From: Nitrosopelagicus sp. REDSEA-S31_B2
GTDB taxonomy: Archaea > Thermoproteota > Nitrososphaeria > Nitrososphaerales > Nitrosopumilaceae
Assembly: GCA_001627235.1 (NCBI GenBank)
Contig: LUPB01000004.1
Location: 3,372 to 46,219, forward strand
Length of the DNA: 42,848 bases
Direction: 5' to 3'
The notes under the pieces were generated by a model, which saw only the letters and a program-made list of their open reading frames with translations, was not told where the DNA came from and did no database searches. The translations under genes were made by a program, and so were the position numbers. Below, one piece after another: positions 7,104-16,458 of this stretch. Within the stretch, counting starts at the first letter, position 1. Each line of letters opens with the position of its first letter.

Positions 7104-9974
7104 TTACTCAATCAAAATTGCTGGTTTGTATGGTCTTGCATGTCTTGCTTTTCCTTTAGGATCGTAAACATCCGTATCTGATTCAGAATAAACTTGAATT
7201 TCAACTCCAAACTCTTTTTGTCCCATACTGGATAGTTCTTCTGTTAGGAACTCTTTTTCATTAAATGAATCTGATTCAAGTTTCATTTTCTTAATTGACT
7301 CAGACTCTGAATGCAAGTCTTTAATCACTTTTTGAACATAATCTGGCATTTTCTTGGCATCAATAGTCTCAGGATCTGCAAGTAACTCCTTCATAACTAC
7401 TCCCATGTTGTTTTGACCTCCAACCATCACACTCAAAATTTTACGATAAATTTTTGATTTCATATTATCTGAATTCACATAGATGACAATTTTTTGTGGG
7501 GTAATTTTTGTTACCTTGAGAATGTTTGCAATGTCTTCGATGGTTGATTTTAACAATTCTTCTGCTTGAATTATTGTAGCATCAACTTTATCTGAAGAAT
7601 ATTCTGGCCATTGTGATTTTGATACTAATTCTACATTTCCTAATTTTTCCCACATTTCTTCGGCAACATGAGGTGCAAATGGAGAAAGCATTGCAACTCT
7701 AGTAGAATTTATCTGATGTAAAATTCCCGAAACATCGTTTCTTTGTTTTGCTTGAACTCTTTTTTGATACCAACTAAGATCACTTTCAAACGTAAACAGA
7801 ATTTCATGTAATGCCTCTCGCAATCTCATTTTTTCCACAGCTTCTGTTACTTCTGCAATTTTACTTTGAGTTTTAGATAAAATCCATCTGTCTTCAGCTT
7901 GTAACTCTCCAATCTCGTCTTTTTTGAGCGACTCACACTCCTCTAATAGTGATTGTAACTTGTTTTGAATACCTGAAACTGATTCCATGTTAAAGTCTGC
8001 ATCTTGTAACAGTTCTGCTGATGAGATAATTGCTAATCTAATTGGATCTGCACCGTGGTCACGGATTGCGGTACGAAGTGGTATGATATTGCCCATACTT
8101 TTTGACATTTTGGCGCCATCCATCATGACACTGCCATTAACAACAATCTCTTTTGGCCACAATTCTTTTTCAAATATTGCAGCATGATTCAAAACAAAAA
8201 ATGACAAGTGATTTTGTACTAAATCTCGTCCAGAATGTCTTGCGTCTACTGGATAGAAGTATTGGAACTCTCTTTTCACCGTACTGATTACATCTTCGGC
8301 AAGATTTGATGAACTTGTTACTGTTGTTAAATCTCCTTTATCTAAGAAAACATAATCAAAGAACTCTTTTGTAAGGTTCTCTGGCTTTACTGTTCCATCA
8401 TTTACAAATCGTGATATGGTATAGTATGCCATGTAAATGACACTATCAGACAATGATTCTACAATCCAGTCTTTATCCCATGGTAGTTTTGTACCAAGAC
8501 CCTGTTGTCGTGCACATGCTCTTTCATGTAGCCAATTAATTACGTCATGAAATTCTGTCTTTATCTTATTTGGAAGAATGTTCATGCTGTCAAGGCAATC
8601 TCTTGCTACTTCTTTCCATTTCTCATCTCCATAATTCAAGAACCATTGATTGTTCAAGACTTTAACGACACACTCGGCACCACAGCGGCATCTAATTGGT
8701 GAATTTTGTAAAGTTGGGAATGACTCTAACTGATTTTTATCTTTTAGCCAATCTCTAACCTTGTTTCGTCCAAACTCTACCTTTTCATTGACAAAATCTC
8801 CACACTTTTCATTTAATTTTCCACCGACAAACTCCTTGAGGTATAATTCTTCTGTAGCTTCTTCTAATTTTGAATCACTTTGGTCTGTAACTCCTAATCT
8901 TTCACAAACATCTTTTGCTGGAATCTCTCCATACCCTTCTGTTACTATGATTGGTATTGGTTCAATTTTTAATGCTAATTCGTGATTTTTTGATTTTAAA
9001 TCCATCAATGCTTGATAGTCTTTAGGTGCATGTGCTGGAACTGACATTACCAGACCTGTGCCCATTCCAGGTTCAACAAAATCTGCTTCGAAAATTGGAA
9101 TCTCTTGTTCTGTGTGTGGTGCCTTAGCTGTTTTACCAATAATTTCTGTTCCTTTGATGTCTCCTTCATTTGTAATTTCTTTTCCAAAGAATTCTAATTT
9201 TTCAACACATTCTTTTGAAACAATCCATTTCTCATCGTCAACTTTGATCTTTTTGTATATGACGTTTGGATTCACCCAGAGATTTGTAATACCAAAAAGC
9301 GTTTCAGGTCTTAATGTTGTAATTGGAAATACGTATTCATCTAGTCTGAATTTTACAAGATAGTTTTCATCATTAATCTTTGGTTCGACATCTCCCATTG
9401 TATCATGTTGTGATACTGGATTTTGATCAACTGGGCACCATCCTACTGGATGTGAACCCTGAATAATCCTGTCGTTGTCACGTAATGTAGTAATCTGCCA
9501 TTCGATAAATTTCTGATAACCTGGAACTATTGTTGTAAATTCTCGTCTCCAGTCAATAGAGTAGCCCATCTCAATCATTCCAGACTTTATTTCTTCATGA
9601 AAATAGTCTGCAATTTTTATTGGTTCAACAAATGTCTTGATTGCATCTTCTGGAACATGGTATATGTTTCGTAATCCATCAAGAATTTCTTTTTCACCTG
9701 CTTCAATTCTTTTTGCCATTCCAAGAACAGGAGTTCCAGTATAATGGAATCCCATTGGAAATAATACGTTGTATCCCTTCATTCTGTAAAATCTTGCATG
9801 AACATCTGCTAACGTGTATGTTCTACCATGTCCTATGTGTTGAGGTGAGTTTGGATATGGATATGCTACTGTAATGAATTTTTTTGGTTTATCATTTGGA
9901 TTTGTTTCAAAATCTTTAGCTTCTTGCCACTTGCTTCTCCATTTCTCATCAATTTGATTCCAGTTAATCTCCAT
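7104..9974 (-). CDS. leuS: Leucyl-tRNA synthetase, archaeal type
   Basis: A 956-aa class I synthetase charging tRNA-Leu. The HIGH motif appears as HIGHGRTYTL (residues 46-55) and the KMSKS loop as DGAKMSKSMGN (about 620). The large CP1 editing domain lies between them, including the TTLRPET editing signature (about 220). The length and the C-terminal extension fit the archaeal/eukaryotic form. It starts 9 nt after the alaS stop codon, so the two synthetases probably share a transcript. No disruption is seen along the frame. Confidence 0.97.
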   Translation of the reverse strand: MEINWNQIDEKWRSKWQEAKDFETNPNDKPKKFITVAYPYPNSPQHIGHGRTYTLADVHARFYRMKGYNVLFPMGFHYTGTPVLGMAKRIEAGEKEILDGLRNIYHVPEDAIKTFVEPIKIADYFHEEIKSGMIEMGYSIDWRREFTTIVPGYQKFIEWQITTLRDNDRIIQGSHPVGWCPVDQNPVSQHDTMGDVEPKINDENYLVKFRLDEYVFPITTLRPETLFGITNLWVNPNVIYKKIKVDDEKWIVSKECVEKLEFFGKEITNEGDIKGTEIIGKTAKAPHTEQEIPIFEADFVEPGMGTGLVMSVPAHAPKDYQALMDLKSKNHELALKIEPIPIIVTEGYGEIPAKDVCERLGVTDQSDSKLEEATEELYLKEFVGGKLNEKCGDFVNEKVEFGRNKVRDWLKDKNQLESFPTLQNSPIRCRCGAECVVKVLNNQWFLNYGDEKWKEVARDCLDSMNILPNKIKTEFHDVINWLHERACARQQGLGTKLPWDKDWIVESLSDSVIYMAYYTISRFVNDGTVKPENLTKEFFDYVFLDKGDLTTVTSSSNLAEDVISTVKREFQYFYPVDARHSGRDLVQNHLSFFVLNHAAIFEKELWPKEIVVNGSVMMDGAKMSKSMGNIIPLRTAIRDHGADPIRLAIISSAELLQDADFNMESVSGIQNKLQSLLEECESLKKDEIGELQAEDRWILSKTQSKIAEVTEAVEKMRLREALHEILFTFESDLSWYQKRVQAKQRNDVSGILHQINSTRVAMLSPFAPHVAEEMWEKLGNVELVSKSQWPEYSSDKVDATIIQAEELLKSTIEDIANILKVTKITPQKIVIYVNSDNMKSKIYRKILSVMVGGQNNMGVVMKELLADPETIDAKKMPDYVQKVIKDLHSESESIKKMKLESDSFNEKEFLTEELSSMGQKEFGVEIQVYSESDTDVYDPKGKARHARPYKPAILIE

Positions 9975-9983
9975 CTTGTTTAC

Positions 9984-12677
9984 CTATTGGATAATCATGG
10001 ACTTCGCATTTTTAATTGCATCTTCTTTTTTTGACTTGTCGGTTCCTCCTCCTTGGGCAAATTTTGGACTTCCTCCACCTGCTCCTCCTAAAATCTGAGA
10101 AATACTCTTGACAATTTCTCCTGCACTTTTCTCTTTTGAGATGTCTTCGCCTGCATAAACAATAACTCGAACTTTTTCTCCTTGCTCAAACAATCCGCAA
10201 TATACCAATTTTGGATCAGTCTTACAAAGTGTTTCACCTAATCCTATGTGGAACACATCATCATAGTTGTCACTTGTTGAATAACAAAAGTTTGCTTTTC
10301 CAGATTCTGCTAATTCCATTGTGATGTCATCTATCGTTACTGAACCTTGTTTACATTCTAACAGGGATTTTGCTATTACAGGAATTCTTTCTTTGGCAAG
10401 TTGTCTTTGTTCTAATCTACGCTCTTTTTCTTGTTCTCTTAGTTTCTCTTCTTTTTCTTTATTTTCTGAATCTACTTGCTTCTTTTTTACAAACTCCTTT
10501 GCCCCATCTCCAGAAACAAATTCAATCCTTACGACTCCGTCCTGAATTCTTTTTGTTCTTGTAATTTTGATTTGTTCAACATCTGATGTGTTTGCTACAT
10601 GTGTTCCTCCACACGCTTCTATGTCTAAATCTCCAATTGATACAATTCTAACTGATTTTACAGGCACAACTCCTCCCTGATAAATTCTAAATCCGTACTT
10701 TTGTTCTGCAGTACCTCGGTCAAAATTTTCTATCTTCACTGGTATGGATTTTTCAATAATTCCGTTTGCTGCCTGTTCAATTTTTACAACATCTTCATCT
10801 GTTAATGCAGAATGATGTGTAATGTCTAATCTTGCATGGTCGGCTTCTTTGAATGCTGAATGTTGCCATACCCATGAACCTAACACACTTCTTGCTGATG
10901 TATTTATGATGTGAGTGCTTGTATGATTTTTTGTTATGCCATCTCTTCTTGTTGAATCAACTACACACGAAACTGTATCACCTTCTTTTGGAATTTCTCC
11001 TTTAATTTCATGAACTACTATGTTACCGTGTTTTGTAATGTCCACTATGTCACATTCTGCAATCTTTCCATGATCTGGTTCTTGACCTCCACCTCTTGCA
11101 TAAAATCCAGTTTTATCTAGAACTACAAAATTATCAAACACCTTCAAAACTTTTGCACTAAACTCTCTTGGGTCGTCACCATAAAACAAAAGTTCGGTAT
11201 CTGGAATTCCTTCTAGTGGCAAGGTTAACTGCTCTTTTTGTTTCTTTGACTGATGCAAATCAGAAAGCTTTGCGTAAAATGTCGATGGAATTTCTGAAAT
11301 TACTTTCATTTCCTTTAGATATTCTGGAGTTACTCCATCAGATTCGTAAAGTCTTATCAAATCTGTTACGCTTGGTTCTTTGTCTAATTTACTAACAATT
11401 TTCTGCATTCTTTGTTTTGAACTATCGTATCTGCCTGCCTCAATTGAAATAATCTCTTTTACATCGTCTCGTGTATCTTCTAATTCTGGGTATGTATTTT
11501 TCAAATAATCAATCTGTATGTCGATTATTTCATCCAAATCAAATTTTAGCTTTAATCTGTCCATAGTTGAAACAATTCTTCGTAGCATTATTCGAAGGTT
11601 GTATCCTCCTCCGACATTGCTAGGAAGTGCACCATCTGAAATTGCAAAGATTAGTGTTCTGATATGGTCAATTATTAGATAAATTCCTTCTAGTGGTGTT
11701 ATAATGCGGTTAATCTGTTCATCTGATAATCCCGTAGATTTTATGGCATTTTTTCTCACTTGGGATAAATCATCATACAATTCCAAATTCTTTGCAATTT
11801 CGGTGAAATATGGAACAAGTACTGAAGAATTTGCATCTATCCCTGCATCCTGAATTAATTTTTCAGTAATCGGACCAAAGCAACAATCGTATGCAGTTGG
11901 TGTTCCCATTGTAATCCAAGCAAATCTCTCAAGACCTGCACCCATGTCAATAATTCTTTGATCAAGTGTTTTGTAATCTGAAAGGTCACCTTGAAATTCT
12001 GTAAAAACTGCGTTACCTAACTCTAAACCTCTAACAAAATATTCTAATGACGAACCAAAAGAACCTCCGCCTTCCCAAACATCTTCAACAAATGTAATTT
12101 CTTTTTTATCAATTCCAAATTGCTGTGTTAACAAATTAAAATCTAAATTAACACACTCATCTTTCCAATATCCACTTTCATTTGGTATGCTGTGTTGTCC
12201 TATCATGCAAAAAGATGAGAAATGTCTTCCAGTAACACCAACATTTTCTAAATCTTTGAACCTTAAACATGTCTGTGGTACAACAAGTGGGTTTGCAGGA
12301 AACTCAAATGTCACTTTACTTCCCATGACTCTTTGGAAATCAACAATTGATGCAATTGTAAAGTAAAGGTCATCTCTCCATCTGCATACAACTGGATATC
12401 TGTTAATTGAAGTATGATTGTTTTTCACGAAAAATGATTCTACTTCTTTCCATGATTGTGTATAATCGAATCTCTTTGATGTTGGTGGTTCCCCAATGAA
12501 TGAGTATGTATCATCAGAATGATCTGGACATTTGTCTCTATTTGCATCCAAAGTCCAGAAATATCTGTTACAAGTCTTGCATGATTTTCGTTCAAATCCT
12601 TGATCTTCGAAAAGATTAACGTTGTAGTATCTTTGTGGATCTGCTGAAAACTTGTCGAGAATCTCTTTTTTATTCAC
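9984..12677 (-). CDS. alaS: Alanyl-tRNA synthetase, archaeal type
   Basis: An 897-aa class II synthetase with editing. The archaeal N-terminal zinc-like extension CKTCNRYFW...CPDH (residues 33-53) precedes the catalytic core. The editing domain has HTSTH (about 587) and CGGTH (about 689), and the C-terminus ends in a DHHA1-type domain with the glycine-rich GGAGGGSPKFAQGGG. First gene of the alaS-leuS pair. A TATA-like CCTTAATATCGG on the minus strand lies about 26 bp upstream, consistent with a leaderless mRNA. Confidence 0.97.
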   Translation of the reverse strand: MNKKEILDKFSADPQRYYNVNLFEDQGFERKSCKTCNRYFWTLDANRDKCPDHSDDTYSFIGEPPTSKRFDYTQSWKEVESFFVKNNHTSINRYPVVCRWRDDLYFTIASIVDFQRVMGSKVTFEFPANPLVVPQTCLRFKDLENVGVTGRHFSSFCMIGQHSIPNESGYWKDECVNLDFNLLTQQFGIDKKEITFVEDVWEGGGSFGSSLEYFVRGLELGNAVFTEFQGDLSDYKTLDQRIIDMGAGLERFAWITMGTPTAYDCCFGPITEKLIQDAGIDANSSVLVPYFTEIAKNLELYDDLSQVRKNAIKSTGLSDEQINRIITPLEGIYLIIDHIRTLIFAISDGALPSNVGGGYNLRIMLRRIVSTMDRLKLKFDLDEIIDIQIDYLKNTYPELEDTRDDVKEIISIEAGRYDSSKQRMQKIVSKLDKEPSVTDLIRLYESDGVTPEYLKEMKVISEIPSTFYAKLSDLHQSKKQKEQLTLPLEGIPDTELLFYGDDPREFSAKVLKVFDNFVVLDKTGFYARGGGQEPDHGKIAECDIVDITKHGNIVVHEIKGEIPKEGDTVSCVVDSTRRDGITKNHTSTHIINTSARSVLGSWVWQHSAFKEADHARLDITHHSALTDEDVVKIEQAANGIIEKSIPVKIENFDRGTAEQKYGFRIYQGGVVPVKSVRIVSIGDLDIEACGGTHVANTSDVEQIKITRTKRIQDGVVRIEFVSGDGAKEFVKKKQVDSENKEKEEKLREQEKERRLEQRQLAKERIPVIAKSLLECKQGSVTIDDITMELAESGKANFCYSTSDNYDDVFHIGLGETLCKTDPKLVYCGLFEQGEKVRVIVYAGEDISKEKSAGEIVKSISQILGGAGGGSPKFAQGGGTDKSKKEDAIKNAKSMIIQ

Positions 12678-12722
12678 TAAATTTTTGACCTAGTGCCGAT
12701 ATTAAGGACTGTCGATTCAACC

Positions 12723-12732
12723 GTTAAATATA
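12723..12732 (+). promoter_or_regulatory. TATA-like box upstream of the unknown gene at 12752
   Basis: GTTAAATATA is centred about 24-26 bp before the ATG at 12752. This spacing favours that ATG over the in-frame GTG at 12740, which would lie upstream of the expected transcription start. Confidence 0.5.
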
Positions 12733-12751
12733 GAAAAATGTGAAGCAATTC

Positions 12752-13270
12752 ATGTTCGGAAGAAAAAAAGGAGAAGTTAAAGAAGGAGATTTTGTATTTA
12801 CTTCTCGAAAAGATGAAGAAGGAGATTTTCATAACATCGTATTTGGAACAGTTACAGGTGTTGATGGAAATAAAATCGGTCTGAATGGTTTTATCGTAAA
12901 TCCTGTTGGTCTAAAAAATAAAGTCTCACAAGGAAAAGCCGGTCCACGTTCAAAAGAAATTCTAACAGATCCTTCCTCTGAGAACTGTATTTTTGCTTTA
13001 ATCTATAGAATCGAGTATGAAAACTTCACCGATGTTATTGATATTGAAGCTGAAAAAGTAGAATTTATCTCAAAAAAGATTTTCACCGTCTTTGATGGCT
13101 GGATTCGAGAATCTCTATCTGAACTAATCAATAATGTACTTTCTTTGCCACCTGGTACAGAACAAGATCATGCCAAGAGAATCCTAAAACAAAAGATGGA
13201 GAATCTCTATGATAAAGACCTGAAGAAAAACCTCTATTCTGTTTGCAGAAGCCTAAAAATTCTGATCTAA
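12752..13270 (+). CDS. Conserved-looking protein of unknown function (172 aa)
   Basis: I do not recognise a family. The product starts [16 protein letters not shown]. The first half looks beta-rich ([17 protein letters not shown], then [13 protein letters not shown]), the middle is mixed, and the C-terminal third is helical and basic. No signal peptide, membrane segment or cysteine motif is seen. A GTG at 12740 would add four residues. The TATA spacing and the 'MFGRKK' beginning favour the ATG. Divergent from alaS and upstream of rpl12 in the same direction, but rpl12 has its own promoter. Confidence 0.75.
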   Translation: MFGRKKGEVKEGDFVFTSRKDEEGDFHNIVFGTVTGVDGNKIGLNGFIVNPVGLKNKVSQGKAGPRSKEILTDPSSENCIFALIYRIEYENFTDVIDIEAEKVEFISKKIFTVFDGWIRESLSELINNVLSLPPGTEQDHAKRILKQKMENLYDKDLKKNLYSVCRSLKILI

Positions 13271-13286
13271 GGGTAAATTCTGATAG

Positions 13287-13296
13287 CTTTTTATTA
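13287..13296 (+). promoter_or_regulatory. TATA-like box of rpl12
   Basis: CTTTTTATTA is centred about 26 bp before the rpl12 ATG at 13318, implying a leaderless stalk-protein mRNA separate from the gene before it. Confidence 0.55.
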
Positions 13297-13317
13297 TGCC
13301 TGACGGCTTTTTTGTAC

Positions 13318-13629
13318 ATGGAATATGTTTACGCTGCATTGATGTTGCACAAACTCGAAAAAGAAGTTAACGAAGCAAACGTTACTAGCGTAGTTAAAGC
13401 AACCGGCGCCGAAGTCAACGAAGCCCAAGTTAAAGCACTTGTAGCATCATTGGCCGATGTTAACATCGAAGAGGCAATCAAAGCAGCACCTGTAGCAGTT
13501 GCCGCAGCAGCACCAGCAGCAGACGCTCCAGCAGAAGGTGGAGACGACAAGAAAGAAAAGAAAGCAGAACCACCAAGCGAGAAACAAGAAGAAGCAGCAA
13601 TGGAAGGCTTATCCTCTCTATTCGGCTAA
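13318..13629 (+). CDS. rpl12: Ribosomal stalk protein P1 (L12 archaeal type)
   Basis: The 103-aa acidic stalk protein starts [17 protein letters not shown], the typical archaeal P1 N-terminus. It has an Ala-rich hinge (about 58-75), a charged KKEKKAE stretch and the conserved C-terminal tail [10 protein letters not shown], which recruits elongation-factor GTPases. The frame is open further upstream to 13243, but that extension is unlike the family. In many archaea the gene follows rpl10 on the same strand; here it lies on the opposite strand, separated from rpl10 by the TRIC gene. Confidence 0.94.
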   Translation: MEYVYAALMLHKLEKEVNEANVTSVVKATGAEVNEAQVKALVASLADVNIEEAIKAAPVAVAAAAPAADAPAEGGDDKKEKKAEPPSEKQEEAAMEGLSSLFG

Positions 13630-13684
13630 ACTATCCTCAAAACCTTTTCAACGTTATTAGTGACTAGATTCTACTGTTATTGGT

Positions 13685-14320
13685 TTGGCAGACTCATCTT
13701 TGTCAATTGAGTTTTTCATTTACATTTTAGATCTATTTGGAACAATGGCTTTTGCTGTAACTGGTGCATTCAAGGCCATTGAACACAAAGCCGACATTGT
13801 GGGAATAATCATTCTTGCTACAATTACAGGTGTTGCTGGCGGTACAATACGTGATGTCATTCTTGGTAAGGACTTGCCAAATTCTCTAATTGATCCTTCA
13901 TATGTCATAATTACTGTTGTATCTGCTATTGTAATCTTCCTTTTGCACTCTAAAATGAAAAAACATTGGAACGTATTTTTGAAATTTGATGCTATTGGAT
14001 TAGGAGTTTTTACTGTAATTGGTGCAACTTTTGCCTATAACATGTTTGGAATGAACTTCCTTGTAATCGTGCTTTCTGGAATGCTTACTGCTATTGGTGG
14101 TGGAATATTACGTGATGTGTTTGTTAGCCAAACTCCTATAGTATTTGTCAAAGAATTGTATGCATCAGCCAGTTTTCTAGGTGCATCTGTATTCTACATT
14201 GTGATATTTCTCACAAATGATGTGTATGCAGGAACAATATCTGGACTATTATTGGCTACTGGACTAAGAATGGTTGCAATGAAGTATAATTGGAACTTGC
14301 CTAAGGTAAAAAGTAGTTAA
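13685..14320 (+). CDS. TRIC-type trimeric cation channel (UPF0126 family)
   Basis: A 211-aa integral membrane protein with about seven hydrophobic segments. It has the family's internal duplication: two GG-x(2,3)-RD motifs, GVAGGTIRDVILG and AIGGGILRDVFVS. Prokaryotic TRIC homologues form trimeric K+/cation channels; the ion selectivity here is not testable from sequence. It starts at TTG (13685), in good agreement with an AT-rich TTATTAG box about 30 bp upstream. It ends immediately before the convergent rpl10 stop, with no spacer. Confidence 0.85.
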   Translation: MADSSLSIEFFIYILDLFGTMAFAVTGAFKAIEHKADIVGIIILATITGVAGGTIRDVILGKDLPNSLIDPSYVIITVVSAIVIFLLHSKMKKHWNVFLKFDAIGLGVFTVIGATFAYNMFGMNFLVIVLSGMLTAIGGGILRDVFVSQTPIVFVKELYASASFLGASVFYIVIFLTNDVYAGTISGLLLATGLRMVAMKYNWNLPKVKSS

Positions 14321-15187
14321 TTATGCAGGTGTGTAGTCTTTTGCTTTAGAAGCGACGCCTTGTGCTTGTCCATGTGCCTTTTGTAAGATTTGTTCTTTGG
14401 TGTCTTCAGTCATATATCCTGCTTCAGTTGAAACAGAACGGGCTGATTGTGCTGCCTTTGCTAATATTTGTTCAATGTTGTCTGCAGTAATGTATGCTGC
14501 TTCGATTGAAAGTGAAACTGCTTGTTGATGGGCTTGTGCCAAATCATTTCTGAATTTCTCAACATCGATAATCATCTCTTCTTGTTGATAGACTAATCCT
14601 TCTTCTAGTGCTGAATTGAGAACAATTCCTGCCTCAATTGCTTTAATGTCTAGTTTAGTCAATAATCCTGCGAGTTTTTCAGATATTGGTTCTCCTTTCT
14701 TGACAGGTACTGTCTCTTTCATAATCCAGATTGTACCTTGGTCAATCTTTGTTGGAATATTATTTTCTTTAAAGTCAGTTAACATTGGTCCTGGTGCAAT
14801 TCCAGTATTCTTTGGTGGAATGACAACATCCATGCTTGCATTATCTCCACCTCTTGCAAATAGCATAACTTTGTTTTTTCCTAAAAGAACATTGAGTTTG
14901 AATGGTGACATGTTTGTAAACATGAAAAGACACTGTCCCTCTAGTTTGTCAATAAATTTGTCTACTCCTGTTACTCCAGCTTTTTCTAAAGCTAATCTTG
15001 CAACTTTATCTTTAACACTAAATATTTCAACTTCACCCTGAAGTTTCTTTCTTAGTGGAAGTAATTGTGATGCTCTAACTTTTTCCATTCTTACAAGAGC
15101 TATGACATTGTATTTTTTTGGAAGCTCTTGTAGCTGTTGATACATCTGTGTTTTCTTTTTTGGATATGTTGTTCTATTCTCATGCAT
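14321..15187 (-). CDS. rpl10: Ribosomal protein P0 (uL10)
   Basis: A 288-aa stalk base protein that anchors P1 dimers. The N-terminal RNA-binding domain contains the YNVIALVRMEKVRASQL segment, and an inserted domain follows (NTGIAPGPMLTDFKENNIPT). The C-terminal helices bear repeated AAYITADNIEQIL/AGYMTEDTKEQIL units. It lacks the acidic GLSSLFG-type tail often seen in archaeal P0 and ends AKDYTPA instead. It follows rpl1 with 1 nt between them. Part of the classical L11-L1-L10 block on the minus strand. Confidence 0.93.
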   Translation of the reverse strand: MHENRTTYPKKKTQMYQQLQELPKKYNVIALVRMEKVRASQLLPLRKKLQGEVEIFSVKDKVARLALEKAGVTGVDKFIDKLEGQCLFMFTNMSPFKLNVLLGKNKVMLFARGGDNASMDVVIPPKNTGIAPGPMLTDFKENNIPTKIDQGTIWIMKETVPVKKGEPISEKLAGLLTKLDIKAIEAGIVLNSALEEGLVYQQEEMIIDVEKFRNDLAQAHQQAVSLSIEAAYITADNIEQILAKAAQSARSVSTEAGYMTEDTKEQILQKAHGQAQGVASKAKDYTPA

Positions 15188-15188
15188 T

Positions 15189-15842
15189 TTATTTCACCTT
15201 ATGATCTAGTTTTACTGCTTTTCCCATTGTTGTCTTAATCATATACTTTCTAATGTTCTTGTCACCGTTTGGCAATTTTCCTTTCAAGTTGTTAATTACT
15301 GCCATTGCATTTGCAGCAACTTGATGTTCGTCCATTTCTGAATCTCCAACTTTACATGAAATTGAAAGTGAATTTTTTACTCTAACTCTAATTGATGTTT
15401 TAAATCTACTTAGGAATGATTCTATTGGTGCGTTAAATGGTACTGGTGTTGGCATTTTTCCTCTAGGTCCTAAAAGTTGTCCTAATGATTTACCTACTAC
15501 AGGCATTAGTTTTGTATCTGCTAGGAAAAAGTCGTATTTGTTGATTAATTTTCGTGATGCTCTCTTATCTTCTGCTAATTTGTTTACATTATCATTATCT
15601 AAAACTTCGTCTGCTTTTGCTTCTTTTGCTTTTAGTCCCATATCTCCTGAAGCCATGACACAAACTGCTGCTGGTTTTGACATTTGGTTTGGTAGTTGAA
15701 TTACCTCATTTAGTGCAAATCCCTTTTTGACATCAATATCTTTTAGGGTGATGTAAAGCTCAAGTGATTCTTTGAACTTTCTTTCTTTTTCTCCTTTCTT
15801 TGCTTCTTGGATTAATGTGACGATTTCAGACTCGTTAACCAT
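15189..15842 (-). CDS. rpl1: Ribosomal protein uL1
   Basis: The 217-aa L1 stalk protein contains the family segment LGQLLGPRGKMPTPVP (about 120-135) and a final NIRKYMIKTTMGKAVKL. In several archaea L1 also represses its own operon by binding a mimic of its rRNA site near the mRNA start; no such hairpin is obvious to me here. The TTATTA box at 15865-15870 fits a start at the ATG (leaderless). The transcript continues into rpl10. Confidence 0.95.
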   Translation of the reverse strand: MVNESEIVTLIQEAKKGEKERKFKESLELYITLKDIDVKKGFALNEVIQLPNQMSKPAAVCVMASGDMGLKAKEAKADEVLDNDNVNKLAEDKRASRKLINKYDFFLADTKLMPVVGKSLGQLLGPRGKMPTPVPFNAPIESFLSRFKTSIRVRVKNSLSISCKVGDSEMDEHQVAANAMAVINNLKGKLPNGDKNIRKYMIKTTMGKAVKLDHKVK

Positions 15843-15863
15843 GTCAAAAACCTTAATTCCTCA

Positions 15864-15871
15864 CTTATTAT
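15864..15871 (-). promoter_or_regulatory. TATA-like box of rpl1-rpl10
   Basis: On the minus strand the sequence reads ATAATAAG, centred about 26 bp before the rpl1 ATG. It gives the rpl1-rpl10 pair a promoter separate from rpl11, required because an Lrp gene on the other strand lies between them. Confidence 0.5.
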
Positions 15872-15970
15872 CGTTTAGAGTAAATAATTTCCGGGACCAT
15901 TATTTTTCCAATATTGACACATCTTTATCCAAATTTTAGCAAAATTCTAGATGTTTCTGGCAAAACTTAC

Positions 15971-15997
15971 ATTTACTACTAAAATTTACTAAATTTA
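15971..15997 (+). repeat. Short direct repeat in front of the Lrp-type gene
   Basis: ATTTACTA occurs at 15971-15978 and again at 15984-15991, a spacing of 13 nt, within 30 bp of the regulator's start codon. The region also must contain its core promoter. An autoregulatory operator is possible but unproven; AT-rich DNA yields such repeats by chance. Confidence 0.3.
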
Positions 15998-16002
15998 AGA
16001 AA

Positions 16003-16458
16003 ATGGCTAAAGCAGATGACCTTGATCTTAAACTATTATCTGAATTAAAAAAAGATGGAAGTATCTCTATTCCACTTTTGGCAAAAAAACTCAACATCAA
16101 TGCATCTGTTTTGTACAGCAGAATCAAACGTCTGCAAAAAAAGAAAATGATAAAGAAATTCACCATAGATATTGATGAATCTCAATTAGGATTTGGTGTA
16201 AAAGCGTATGTTGGAATAAACCGAGACCCAAAATTTAAGACAGAAATTCATGAAAATCTATTGAAAATCCCAGAAATTGACCGAATCATTGAGGTAACTG
16301 GTAGATTTGATTTGATGGTTGGTGCCTTAGCTGAAGATCTTGAACAATTACACAATATTGTAGTGGACAAAATTGGGAAAATTGATGGAATTCAGAATAC
16401 TGAAACCTTTGTTGAATTGGAAAGAACTGAAAAATCTCCGATGTATCTTTCTAACTAG
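16003..16458 (+). CDS. Lrp/AsnC-family transcriptional regulator
   Basis: A 151-aa regulator. The N-terminal helix-turn-helix covers residues 7-55 (LLSELKKDGSISIPLLAKKL, SVLYSRIKRLQKKKMI). The C-terminal ligand-binding/oligomerisation (RAM-like) domain has GVKAYVGINRD, VTGRFDLMVGALAEDL and the final VELERTEKSP. Members act as dimers to octamers, often sensing amino acids. It sits on the plus strand between rpl11 and rpl1, divergent from rpl1. It overlaps the end of rpl11 by 8 nt in a tail-to-tail arrangement. This position makes the shared intergenic region a possible binding site. Confidence 0.92.
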   Translation: MAKADDLDLKLLSELKKDGSISIPLLAKKLNINASVLYSRIKRLQKKKMIKKFTIDIDESQLGFGVKAYVGINRDPKFKTEIHENLLKIPEIDRIIEVTGRFDLMVGALAEDLEQLHNIVVDKIGKIDGIQNTETFVELERTEKSPMYLSN

